Positions 33,886-43,776 of a stretch of 64,000 nt of DNA are shown one piece after another (position 1 is the stretch's first letter; each line of letters opens with the position of its first letter). The position numbers and the translations under genes were made by a program. The notes below the pieces were generated by a model. It was not told the origin of the DNA and did not search any database. It saw only the letters and a program-made list of their open reading frames with translations. This DNA is from Gonapodya prolifera JEL478 (lineage: Eukaryota; Monoblepharomycota; Monoblepharidomycetes; Monoblepharidales; Gonapodyaceae), in contig KQ965825.1 of assembly GCA_001574975.1 (NCBI GenBank), positions 124,627 through 188,626 of the forward strand, given 5' to 3'.

Positions 33886-35358
33886 ATCAGTCGATGTGTG
33901 TGATGTCATTGTCGTCAAGACCCCCAATCAGACTCAAACAACCGACATTGGAGAGACAGTCATAGGAGCGGCAGCTTTGTCAAGCAAGAATAAGACGACA
34001 TGAAGGATGCCTTGGCATCGGATCCGAGAATCACGGAAATAACAGCTCGTCGGGATGTCAACAAGGAAATGAAAACACAAGAACGAGTTGGAAAGGTGAG
34101 ATACGGAGTAGCAGACTGGAGGAAGGGGGGAAAAGGAGAAACTTGGCGGTGGAGATTGGACTGAACGGTCTGGAAAGGCCCCGAAGCTGGATGCGCGTTG
34201 TTGAATTCGACAATGACTTACAGGAATCGGTCAGTGTGGGCGAGCAAGGTCAGAAGGCCGATTGAGTATCGCGGATGTGTTCAGAGGAAGTCTTATTGTC
34301 CTTCCGCACCTCCCCTGTCTTTCCCTTCCACCTGCTCCCTTTCTCATCGGTGGCGATTAATCACTCTACTCCAAACCACCATCTTGACCCCACGGACCCT
34401 CTCCCTCTCCAAGCAACCTGAAACTACTTACCCCGCAGCATTGACGCCGAGGACTCCCCACGGGGAACCCCGACTAGGAGGACGCAGACGCATGTCGACG
34501 ATCTAGAATGACAGCAGCACCCGCACCCGCACATCTCGCAGCTTACTCATTCCGCTGCAGCTGGCCCAGGTACTTGGGTTTAAGTGCGGGTGGCACTAGC
34601 GTGTTTATGCTGTATACCACCGCGAGGGGGGCTAAGAAGAGGGCCAAAGGGAGAAGGCGGCAAGGCTCACGCCCTCCACAACCACTCGTACCTTACCAGC
34701 GTTTTAACCTTACATGGGAAGCGACTCTTACAATGCGCTCAAAGCCATGNGGGGGGGGGAAACCCCGGACAGATCCGTTCACCAAATCCAGCGTCGCAGG
34801 GGTGACTCTTTGTCGTGCTTCTGTTGGATTCTTGGAAAATGGCGACGCTATCATGGCAAGCTTACGAAAAATTATCGCTCAAGCTTTGGTGATGGGTGAT
34901 GCGCCATTTACATCTCTTTCGGCTGCCGTTGGTATCCCTTCAAGTTCATGTTGCTGGCGCTTGTGTGCAGTGGGGTCAGGAAACAGACTCCGTGATTTAT
35001 GAAGACGCTCCCCGGTCACTTGCTGGGATGGATATTCGATGACAGTGAATTCGTGTGTGAACTTTGATCGCATTATTATGCCTTATGTATCATTCTCGCC
35101 AATCCCGCAATGCGAACGTCATATATCCTTTACTATATCCCATCCCAACCATTTCATATCTCCAACAACAACCTCGGGAACAGACCCCATCACCGTATCC
35201 CATCCGACTATGATATCGAGTGGTGGCTGTCTCATTCGCAAAATGTCGCGCAATTGGTTTTCTTTCGCTTCATCTTCGTCCATTGAATCTGGCGCAAAGC
35301 TCCAGAGCCTTAAATTGGGAAGAGTCGTCGCCAGTTTGATTGGAATGAGATAGTCGAT
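33886..35358. other. Region without a confident gene, includes an ambiguous base
   Basis: Several ORFs lie here, the longest 34508-35002 (+), which crosses the undetermined base at 34750 in front of a G9 run. None shows recognisable motifs. The ambiguous base and the homopolymer mark a spot of uncertain assembly. Confidence 0.4.
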
Positions 35359-36055
35359 TTAGTCCTCAAAGCATTCTTTCAAGGCGAGAACCTGGAGATT
35401 GCGGCACAGCGCGTGCAGGTTGGGTCCAATCCCATAGTCAAAACCTCTGACGTAAAGCTGTTTGAGAGACGAGCCAATGTTTTCAAGAACGGGTACAAGA
35501 TTTTCCACAAAAGTATCTGACGTAGTTGCTCCTCCAACAAATGGCCCAAGATTTTCAAGATTTTTGCACACTGGAGAGCTTCTGGAGTCTCTCCTTTGAA
35601 AAGACAGCTTCCTCACCCCCAAGTTTCAGGTTCTTGAGATTAACCATTGTCTGAATACTGTTACAGAGATTGTCGAAATTAGAATCACCACTGATGCCAT
35701 CGATGGCGAGTCCTCGAATGGACCCAGGCTTGGCAAGCCTGCAAAGAGATGTTTCTGCGTCTTCCAAAAGCTCAGTTATTTTAAGTTCTTCCAGGTTGGG
35801 GCATAGTCAGATCAGTGTATTCACCGACTCTGAACCATCAGCGCTGAGGAGTATTGCTGTCAAACATCGAAGATTCTCCCTTGGCGCGATGGAGAGCAAA
35901 GCAACAACTATCTCCAGTCCATAGGGTTCTATATCCCATTGCTCAACGGTTGGCGCTATTGCGATAATAAAGTCGTGTAGTCCTGGAAAGTTTTCTCGAA
36001 CCGTAAGAGCAACGGCAAATGGCTCGGCTGATTTTGACTTCTGGCTGAAAAACAA
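35359..36055 (-). pseudogene. Leucine-rich-repeat protein fragment, broken into three frames
   Basis: Three minus-strand segments in succession look like one LRR protein of the F-box/LRR type: VRENFPGLHDFIIAIAPTVE with ENLRCLTAILLSADGSESVN (36055-35807), EDAETSLCRLAKPGSIRGLA with MVNLKNLKLGGEEAVFSKER (35767-35580), and CKNLENLGPFVGG with IGSSLKQLYVRGFDYG and NLQVLALKECFED (about 35590-35359). Each repeat-like unit ends in a leucine-rich strand. Frames change without obvious introns, so the gene seems broken. The N-terminal F-box, if any, is not visible upstream. Confidence 0.5.
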
Positions 36056-37242
36056 CTTACCTCTAGTAAAGTCGAAGCTCTGCGCTGTAGGGTAATTTAA
36101 GAGTCACTTCGCTGTGATGATACCACTAATTTCCATTAGAGAGGATTTGTTTGTTGAACCGGGTCTGAACGGTAATCGGGATTGAGAGTGTGTGAACCAA
36201 AAGGAGGGAGTTGCCGTGCGAGAGTTGACAGCGAGGGACCTGCGTGTAGTTAGAGTGGAGGCGGGGTGTTGGTTGCTAGAAGGGTTCCGCGACAGCAGGA
36301 GTATATGTACTGGTTTGGAATCCAACAACGGCCCGTAAGGATCAAACGCCGTGAGAGAGCGAGGACGGCAAAACACCAGAAGTCCAGAAGGGTTAGAGCA
36401 CCTTCGTTGTGGAATCGCGAGGGACGGCACGGGGAAGGTGTGCAGAGACTTTGGAAGGGCACAAACTGGTCATGTGGGGAGTCAACTAAATGTCACGCGG
36501 AGGAGCTGCCAGCTGAGCCACATGGGGTCATAGATAAAGGTGAGCTACGTGCAAGAACTGGGAATACTGGCACCGATGAAGAGGAGGCAGGCGCGGGGTA
36601 TGTGGGGGACGAGCGGGTGGCCGGATGGAACAAGAAACTCTAAAAGATCGTACGGAAGCCTGGAGTCGGGCGACTGCCGCACAAAGGGAAACCGACGATT
36701 GATTCCAGGGAGGGAGGCATGAGGATTTCCGGCGGGTTTTGGGCGTGGGAGGTGTGAGTGTACTCCAGACGAGGATCAAGGAACTGCTGCCACAAGGATC
36801 CCAGCGCTCTCATTTCCCGCGTCCCTTCCTCGTACCCTCTATGTCGACTGAAATCCTTCTCCTCCTTCCTCGGCATAACTCACACTGGATGTTATTCTTT
36901 CCTGTGTAGCGGAACTTCCTGCTGACCACTGTTCCACATCGGATACGTTCTGGAACTTGGGAACGGTGTCAACATGACGTCGCACAAAGCATGAGTAAGA
37001 ACAGACACATGAAGACATCAGTGTTGTGAGGGAATTCATTGGTTCCAGCTAAAATGCTTGTACAAGATGCCTGGTCCTCTCATTACAGTGGCGAGATTGT
37101 CCCAAGATCGCCGAAACAGTATTAGCTGTTGATTATCCGAGCCAGAGCTCAAGCTGTCCGTTTACGACTCTAGTGTTCCCCGAGAAGGGCTTCCACAACG
37201 TGTCACCTAACAGCCATCCTCCATTCCCGAGCTCTCCACCCA
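36056..37242. other. Gene-poor region left of the RPA34-like locus
   Basis: No recognisable gene. A short plus-strand ORF start (MSTEILLLLP near 36841) and minus-strand ORFs of 60-85 codons have no family features. Confidence 0.35.
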
Positions 37243-37422
37243 TCACAGCGCCAGGAGGTCCCCGAACTCTCTGAAGAGGTACACCGCTCCCACGAAAACA
37301 CCGACGTGCAGACCCATTTTGAGGTTTCCTGGGTGTGCGACCTCTGCCCACACGATGTCGAGGAGCGTGGGAGGTTTGGGAGGAATCTGGGGGCCAAGAC
37401 CGCGGCGGAATGCAGGGTCCAT
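37243..37422 (-). CDS. Small predicted membrane-anchored protein (59 aa)
   Basis: Starts MDPAFRRGLGPQIPPKPPTL and ends with one hydrophobic helix, LKMGLHVGVFVGAVYLFREF. The size, proline-rich head and single C-terminal helix resemble small mitochondrial membrane proteins such as Tom5-like or respiratory supernumerary subunits, but I cannot assign it. An in-frame upstream extension to 37560 exists and would overlap the RPA34-like start on the other strand. The 59-residue form leaves a 116-base divergent promoter between the two genes and is therefore preferred. Confidence 0.5.
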   Translation of the reverse strand: MDPAFRRGLGPQIPPKPPTLLDIVWAEVAHPGNLKMGLHVGVFVGAVYLFREFGDLLAL

Positions 37423-37538
37423 GGAGATACGGAGATGCGCGGAGACGTGGAGGAAGAGTGCGGAGGGATGTGTTCGAAAGTCAACGGGGTACTTTGGTCG
37501 GCGAGGAAAAGAAATCCAGCCAAGTTCGCTTTCACGGA

Positions 37539-38896
37539 ATGGAGAAACCAAAGATCGCATCCGTCAAGAAGAGAGCAGCGGATTCCAGCGCACGGTCATC
37601 GCAGGTTGGTACAGTGACGCGAGCATCGCGCTGCGTGGGTTTCCGCTCCAAAAAAGACCGACGTTCTATTCATTCTTCAAAGTCCACTGTGGCGAGCAAG
37701 GCTGAATCTCAGCCCGCGCAGTCGAAAAAGCGAAAGGCGGAGGACGTAGACCACGTGAGTTGTCTACGCCTGGAGGCAACCAGACGACGAACTGTTATCA
37801 ATGAAACTTCAAATCCAAACTCAACCACCGAAAGCCATCCAAGAAGTTTCGCCCAGTCGAGCCCGCGGCGCCTTCTTCTCAGATATCGAACGCTCTTGTG
37901 TCCGATGACGAGCAGCTCTCTGACGCAGAATCCTTCCAAGGCCAGGACAAATCGACAGGAGGACAGGAGAGGGGGTCTTGGGTGTAAGCGAAACTCACGC
38001 TTTTCTCAAGCGACGTGACATTTTACTTGACGTAATCACGCAGGTTTCGCCCGCCACCCTCGTTCGTCACTCTCCCAATCGACACAGATCCGGAGGCGAC
38101 CCCATTCGACGCGGCCAATTTGCGAGGATCCGATGGAGAGGGAAAACAGTTCTGGGTCTTTAGAGTCCCCGCTCACGTGGGTCAGATTTCTGACCGCCCA
38201 TTCAACGTGAAAGTTTATCGCAGCAATCCCTTGTCAGATACCCCTCTCGCACCTCTCCTCCAAAATGAAACTCTCCTCCCTCCTCACACCAACTGAAGAC
38301 CCCTCCGAACCTCTTTGCACCATCGAAGCGTCCGCACCCGCCGTTCCCGGTTCCCGCGCACAACCGCCATCGGAAACGTACGCCCTCCACGAATCACAAC
38401 CGGGTGGTGCCCTGCCGCCGCTTCTTGAGCGGGTCAAGATGCTTGTTCCGGACGGGGAGAGTGGGAAGCTTGTACTTTGTAAGTTCTGAAAGTCTTTTCA
38501 GGCAGGCTTCCCCATCAACTATCGTGTTTAAACGACGATCGGCGTCGCCTTTCAGCACCCATTCCGACGACACGGTTCTTCGACATCGTACCCCACCTCC
38601 CGGCCCTCCCCACCGCCAAAGACGTCGCCGCAGCCGGGCGTCGCGCAAAGCGCAGGGTCGTTGGCGCACGAGCGACCATCGAAGAGGCATCCAAGGAGAC
38701 GCGACGCCTCAACGGGAAGCTGTACGTGGCGGGTGCGCGTGGTGATAACATGGGAGTTTACACACCCGCCGGTGCTGGTGTTGGTGCTGGGGAGGGAGAG
38801 CGGAAGACGAAGAAGAAGGACAAGGCCAAGGAGAGGGAGGGCAAAGAGAAGGCGGACAAGGGTAAGGGAATGGTGAAAGATAAAAGTCAATCGTAA
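37539..38896 (+). CDS. RNA polymerase I subunit RPA34-like protein
   Basis: Likely homologue of yeast Rpa34/human CD3EAP (PAF49), which forms a heterodimer with Rpa49 on RNA polymerase I and aids rRNA transcription in the nucleolus. A basic N-terminus (KKRAADSSARSSQ, QSKKRKAEDVDH, KPSKKFRPVEP) leads to the family block FRPPPSFVTLPIDTD and GKQFWVFRVPAHIPLSHLSS, matching the conserved pattern of an aromatic-proline entry followed by a W-x-(I/V)-R-x-P strand. RFFDIVPHLPALP follows, and the tail is Lys/Glu-rich (KTKKKDKAKEREGKEKADKG), as in the family. Introns: about 37605-37661, 37755-37820, 37979-38043, 38178-38239 and 38480-38555. Conservation in this family is low, so the call rests on order of features. 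Confidence 0.65.
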
Positions 38897-39042
38897 ATTC
38901 GTTGCTCGGGAGCGGGAGAACTGGGAATATGAATGTGCTGAGAGATTAAATGGAAACGCAAGCGCCCTTCCCCTTCTTCAATTGCTCATAGAATTGCACC
39001 GAATCAACTCGTATTCTTCAACAGGACCGCTCCAACGGAAAC

Positions 39043-40292
39043 ATGGCGTCGTACTACGGTTCGTATCACTGCTTTGCGTGGAGAATCGTCCGGTCTCTTT
39101 CACGATCGACGAACTCTTCCAACCCTTCTACTCCACAGAGGACCTCAACTTGCAGGACCCCGCTCTCGCACCAAAACTTCCACGCCCATCATCATCAGAA
39201 TCGCCTTCGGGGGTACGCCGGCCTGGTCCCGACGGGTCCAACACGCATGGCCAGCAATCCCCACCGAGCGATGGCGTGAGGGATTTCATGAACCCGTCCA
39301 GAGAAGGATTTGCGGGTGATGATGAGGACAGGTCGGAGAGAGCGGCGTGGCTTGTTAAGTGGGTTGGCAGCGGACTTCGAACAATTTCGATTGACCACTT
39401 TGGGGACTATTTCGGAAACAATCTTTCCAATAGCATGTATGGCGGAATACGAGATCGTCTCAGTGGAATGGAAGCCAACCAGCAGATGCTTGAGGCGCTT
39501 ATCCAGCAGTTGCTCACAGAAGGAGGCGGAGGGTGAGTGCACTGCCGCGTGTTTTCATGAGTACAGTATGTCTCAAACTCTCTGTTACAAACGTTCTTCA
39601 TTCTACTTTTGTATATTTCGTGGGTTCCTCAACGATTGCCAGACCTCGGGGAACTCCACCCGCGAGTAAAAATTTTGTTGCGAACCTTCCCACAGTTGAT
39701 ATCGGAGAGAAACATAGAGGTGAGCTCAATGAAATTACGCGAAGAATGGAGCCCTGGCCGCCGTGGATGAATGCGATGGGAGGAACGCCGGTTTCTGTTG
39801 ACGATGGACCAACGAACACTTGTTTGACCCATGTTTGGAAACCCCGCAGATAAGGCATGCTCAGTCTGCGTGGAAGATTTTCGAAAGGAAAGTGTCGCCA
39901 AAGAACTGCCATGTGGACATATCTTTCACGCCGGATGGTGAGTTTGGCAATTTTCCATTCTCAATGTAGGATATTGAACAAAAGCGCGACCACAACCACC
40001 ACAGTCTTTTTCCATGGCTGGAGCTACACAACACTTGGTAAGTTTTCACCCATCGAAATCGGTATTCGGCAATGAAGAATGATCCCACGAAACATCCTTC
40101 CTTTGCACCCACATTATAAGCCCAGTCTGCAGACGCGAATACCCAACCGATGACGTCGAATACGAGGAACAGAAGCGCGCACGGGAGCGCCAAGCGCGGG
40201 GTGAAACAACGGCGAGCAGTGCGACTTCTCGCACACAGACAGCTCGAACAGTTGTAGAAGAAGAGGATGATAGGGACTGGATGTACGGTTAA
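39043..40292 (+). CDS. RING-H2 E3 ubiquitin ligase (RNF115/RNF126-like)
   Basis: Transfers ubiquitin from an E2 to a substrate. The RING is assembled over three exons: CSVCVEDFRKESVAKELPCG, then HIFHAGC, then LFPWLELHNTCPVC, which gives C-x2-C-x14-C-x-H-x2-H-x2-C-x10-C-x2-C, a full C3H2C3 RING-H2. Upstream, PPASKNFVANLPTVDI and EALIQQLLTEG are the blocks that precede the RING in RNF115/126-type ligases. After the first, very short exon (39043-39058) the protein lacks the N-terminal zinc ribbon of animal RNF126. The C-terminus (YEEQKRARERQARGETTASS, then TVVEEEDDRDWMYG) is charged. The intron at about 39930-40003 splits the Cys codon at HAGC. Confidence 0.83.
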
Positions 40293-40646
40293 TGAGGTGC
40301 CGAATGTAATAATTGAGTGTTGGGAAGGATAGGTTGGCCTTGCGTTTTGAATCCATCCACCAGGCAACCCAAAATCAATCGCCGAAGGACGCAACCCAGC
40401 CATCTTCCACTAAAAGCTCCAAATCACGACTTCAAACCCGAATGTGAGTCGAAGTCGGGAGTGATCCACTCGAATTTCGCGCGAAATAGCGGAATCAGTG
40501 CCCCGGTGGAGTTGACCTTGAGAACCTCGCTGGACGATTGATTCGAGCAATTCGAGGCGACAGACTCTGCTTCAAAGCTTTTCTTAATTGATTTCTACAT
40601 TTCAATCGCGCCTACAGTGCCCTCGTGTCCCGGATTATTGGGTCAG
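40293..40646. other. Short intergenic region, may hold 5' exons of the next gene
   Basis: Open stretches such as TQNQSPKDATQPSSTKSS (about 40365-40440) precede a donor-like GTGAGT at 40444 and an acceptor CTACAG near 40617. These could be a first exon of the disordered protein gene that follows. No ATG in frame was found, so the point stays open. Confidence 0.3.
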
Positions 40647-43507
40647 ATGTCAAACGTCCTTGGCGTCAGGAACACCAATTCGCTACCCACCAAAAGCAAC
40701 AGGAGCGGTGGGCACCAGAAAAACGTACAGTTCGGTACTGCTGGCTATAAGGTATGGCCATATGAGGGTTTCATTTCCTCGAATCAATCGTCTGCCAGGG
40801 TTCGATGACACATGCGATTGCCAGACTCCCTACATCACGGACCCAGAGAATCTCACTACGAAGTCAAGCAACTTGCGAAGATATGTCGACGGGAGTTCTG
40901 GTAACCTGATTTGGACGACGGAAACGTTCCTACCGGAACTTTCGAGGGTGTCAATGCAAGAGCGTTTCCGTTCCCAGAAAACGAAAGGCAACAACAACTA
41001 CGGCCGCACAGTGAGTGAGCCCCACCGAATGAAGATTCGCATGGTAATACTCACCGTTTGATTGCTTGCAGGATCTCCTCTATACGACCCCATGCAAACC
41101 AGTACAATTGACAACAAACACCACGAAGGGCACAGAAACTGGTCACTGCAACAAACATCACCTTTCCGCGGGCTCAAAATGCACCGAATGCACCAAAGAA
41201 CGCACCGAAGTCGCCGAAGTCGAGCGGACACATCCTTCAGGCCCTGCAGTCAGTCCACGAACTCCTATGCGTTTTCATCAAAAGAGTCCCCTCTCCGATA
41301 ACAAAGAGAATATTCCTCCCCCGTGGTACTTCGATAAGTTGCACTCCACTGACCTCCAAGCGAGTGGCGAGACGGGAAACGAAGCGGAACAGAAATGCAA
41401 AACGTCTGCGATCGAAGAACGGGAGACCGAAGACAACGTTTGCCGAGTCAAAAGATACGACGAGTCGCCGGGTAGCCCCTCGCATGCGGAACCTAAGACA
41501 TGTTCAAGGCTATCTTTTCCGTCCACACCATCTCGCACGAAAGAAACAGTAACGCCTGCTCCCGAGGACGCGACAACCACGCCCGCCTTTACCGAGGGAG
41601 GCGGTGGCTCCAGCTCGAGTGGTGGTGGTGGAAGGCGTGGAGAAGGGCGAAGCAATGGAAACCGTGCTGCCGGAAATGGAGAGGGATCAGGGTCGAACAA
41701 TGGTGACCCATCTGGTAACAACGGATCCAGTAGTTCTGGCGATGGTGGCCGAGATGAAGGAAATGGGAATGGTCGCGATGGGAATCGAAGGTCTGCTCGC
41801 CTCTTTTCAATGTCCGGGAACGAGACAACGGATGATGATGAAGAGGAGGAAGACGAAGCACGCGAGACTTCGACGGGATATGATACGCCAGAGATATCGG
41901 TCTCAACTCCTTCCACTATTCATCGCCCGCATGCCAGGCGATATCCAAACCGCAGATCTCAACCTGTACTCTCTGCTACCCCACCCCGGGATGCACCCCC
42001 CACGGACCTGCCGAACGACCTGCCTGCCAATTCCCAAGAGTCTACAATTGTAGCCTTTGCCGCCGTTGAGCTCACCGAAAACGTCCATAACGGATCTCCA
42101 CCGCCATCTCCTGATACGAACCCTCCTCGGCGACCTTCTGGTGTTGTGGCGCTCGCAGCATCGCGAAGAACGAACCGACCCATTGGAAATGGCATACGTG
42201 ACAGACGTACCCCCGTGCTTTCAAATCTCACAGTGGTCGCTAGCAACGCCGGGGCACAGTTGCACACGGCAACCGATCCAACCACACGGCCCAACGGAGA
42301 AGCAGGCAGAAGACGGGGTACTGGGACTGCACAACCTTCTGGTCGCATGGCGCCACCAGCACCCATCGATATCCAGGCCCGGCAAGGGAGAAACACCACT
42401 CAGAGGGGCCGGAACACCGTTCGTACCATCGCACCGATAACGCATCGGGGCTCTCCGGGGCGATCTCAGCGACCCACTAGTGCCAACGCACCGCGCGGTG
42501 GCAGCGCTATCCCACGATCTCCTCAGAGGCCTAGGGCTCGACTCACAAATTCACTTCTCTTGTCCGTTGATTCGCCCGACCTGAGAGAATCCCACACCGC
42601 TCTCTATTCGCCCGAGCCGAATATGAATGGTACAGCTTGGATGAAATCGCCAGTGAGATTGAGGTCGGGGAAAAATCTGGCTTTCGAGGCTCCCGATCCG
42701 GAAGAAAAGGAGCGCCAAAAGCGTGAAAGGATGAGAAGAATCGCTTCCGTGAAAGAGGATAATCGATCAACGGAACGTCGTATGTCAACGTCGACCGTTG
42801 CTTCGGATGCATCTGACCAGTGGGGTGACTTCCTCCCGACAAGGAGGACTCCCAGCGCAACTTCGGATCAGAATAGAAGCCGTCCTGCAACCCCCTTCGG
42901 GATAGAATTTTGGATGAACTCGCGACCAAGTTCGACAGCTTCGAATCCGACGGCGCCGGCACAGGTCACTGTTCCAGTGTCTCAAGTGGATAATTCGGAA
43001 CTTGACTCGGCGTTCAACGCGCAGGGAATGGGACTTGTTGGTGTCAACCCTCCCATTACTCGACCAAAGCCTCTGAAAGAAGAGTCAATTTCGAGAAACC
43101 TACGCTCAGGGACAATCTTTTACAATTCCCGATTCACCCCACCAAGAAGCGGACGGTGTGACGCGGACAGTGAGGTAAACAGGAGAGAACCTGCAGGAAG
43201 GACACCCTCTGCACTTCCAAGCTTTGACGAATACCTTACCGGCAATGGCTCTGCATCCGCCGCGGAAGCTTCAGCGCCTCATACACCAAAACGGAACCTT
43301 CGCAGTACGCGCCACCCGAGAACACCCACGGCCCCACCGACCCCGAGTGCGAACGACAACACAAACGGACACGGCGTAATGGGCGGAATGGTGGGGCTCC
43401 CGGAGTTGCTTCTTCAGACGTCGCGCAAGAAGGGCCACGAGAGGTTCTCGTCGACGGAGGATTCAGACCGCGAGGGACCGCTCAGGAAGAAGAAGAGGGT
43501 ACCGTAA
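40647..43507 (+). CDS. Large intrinsically disordered protein with a KEN box
   Basis: I do not recognise this protein. The main exon runs from the acceptor before GATCTCC (about 41071) to the stop at 43505-43507, over 800 codons with almost no hydrophobic core: Ser, Pro, Thr, Gly and Arg dominate, with a Gly/Ser/Asn tract (GGGGSSSSGGGG) and an acidic patch (TTDDDEEEEDEARE). SPLSDNKENIPPPWYF contains a KEN box with nearby prolines, typical of APC/C degradation signals. LRSG/LRST motifs recur, and many S/T-P sites suggest phosphorylation by a proline-directed kinase. The C-terminus EGPLRKKKRVP is a good nuclear localisation signal. The 5' exons (40647 to 41000) carry GFDDTCDCQTPYITDPENL and a region with good coding look, but the splice phases do not close, so the start is provisional. 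Nuclear, cell-cycle-controlled role is inference. Confidence 0.6.
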
Positions 43508-43776
43508 CTTGCTCAGTCACAAGTGAATGGATGATATGAACGAAGAGGGGGGTATTTGGGAACAGGAGTGGGGATATCGATCAATTGTGAGGGGCTTTTA
43601 TATCCGACGTATGGATATTTTCAATGGGTTTATGACGCGGAAAACCACCACCAAAAAAATTATGATCTGTACAAATATTTCTTTAAAATCGATAATAAAT
43701 TCACTTCTTTTTTCTAATTGAAGTCATTATTGTCATTGGTTGAAACCAATCCGAAATCCCGATTATCAACCCGAAC

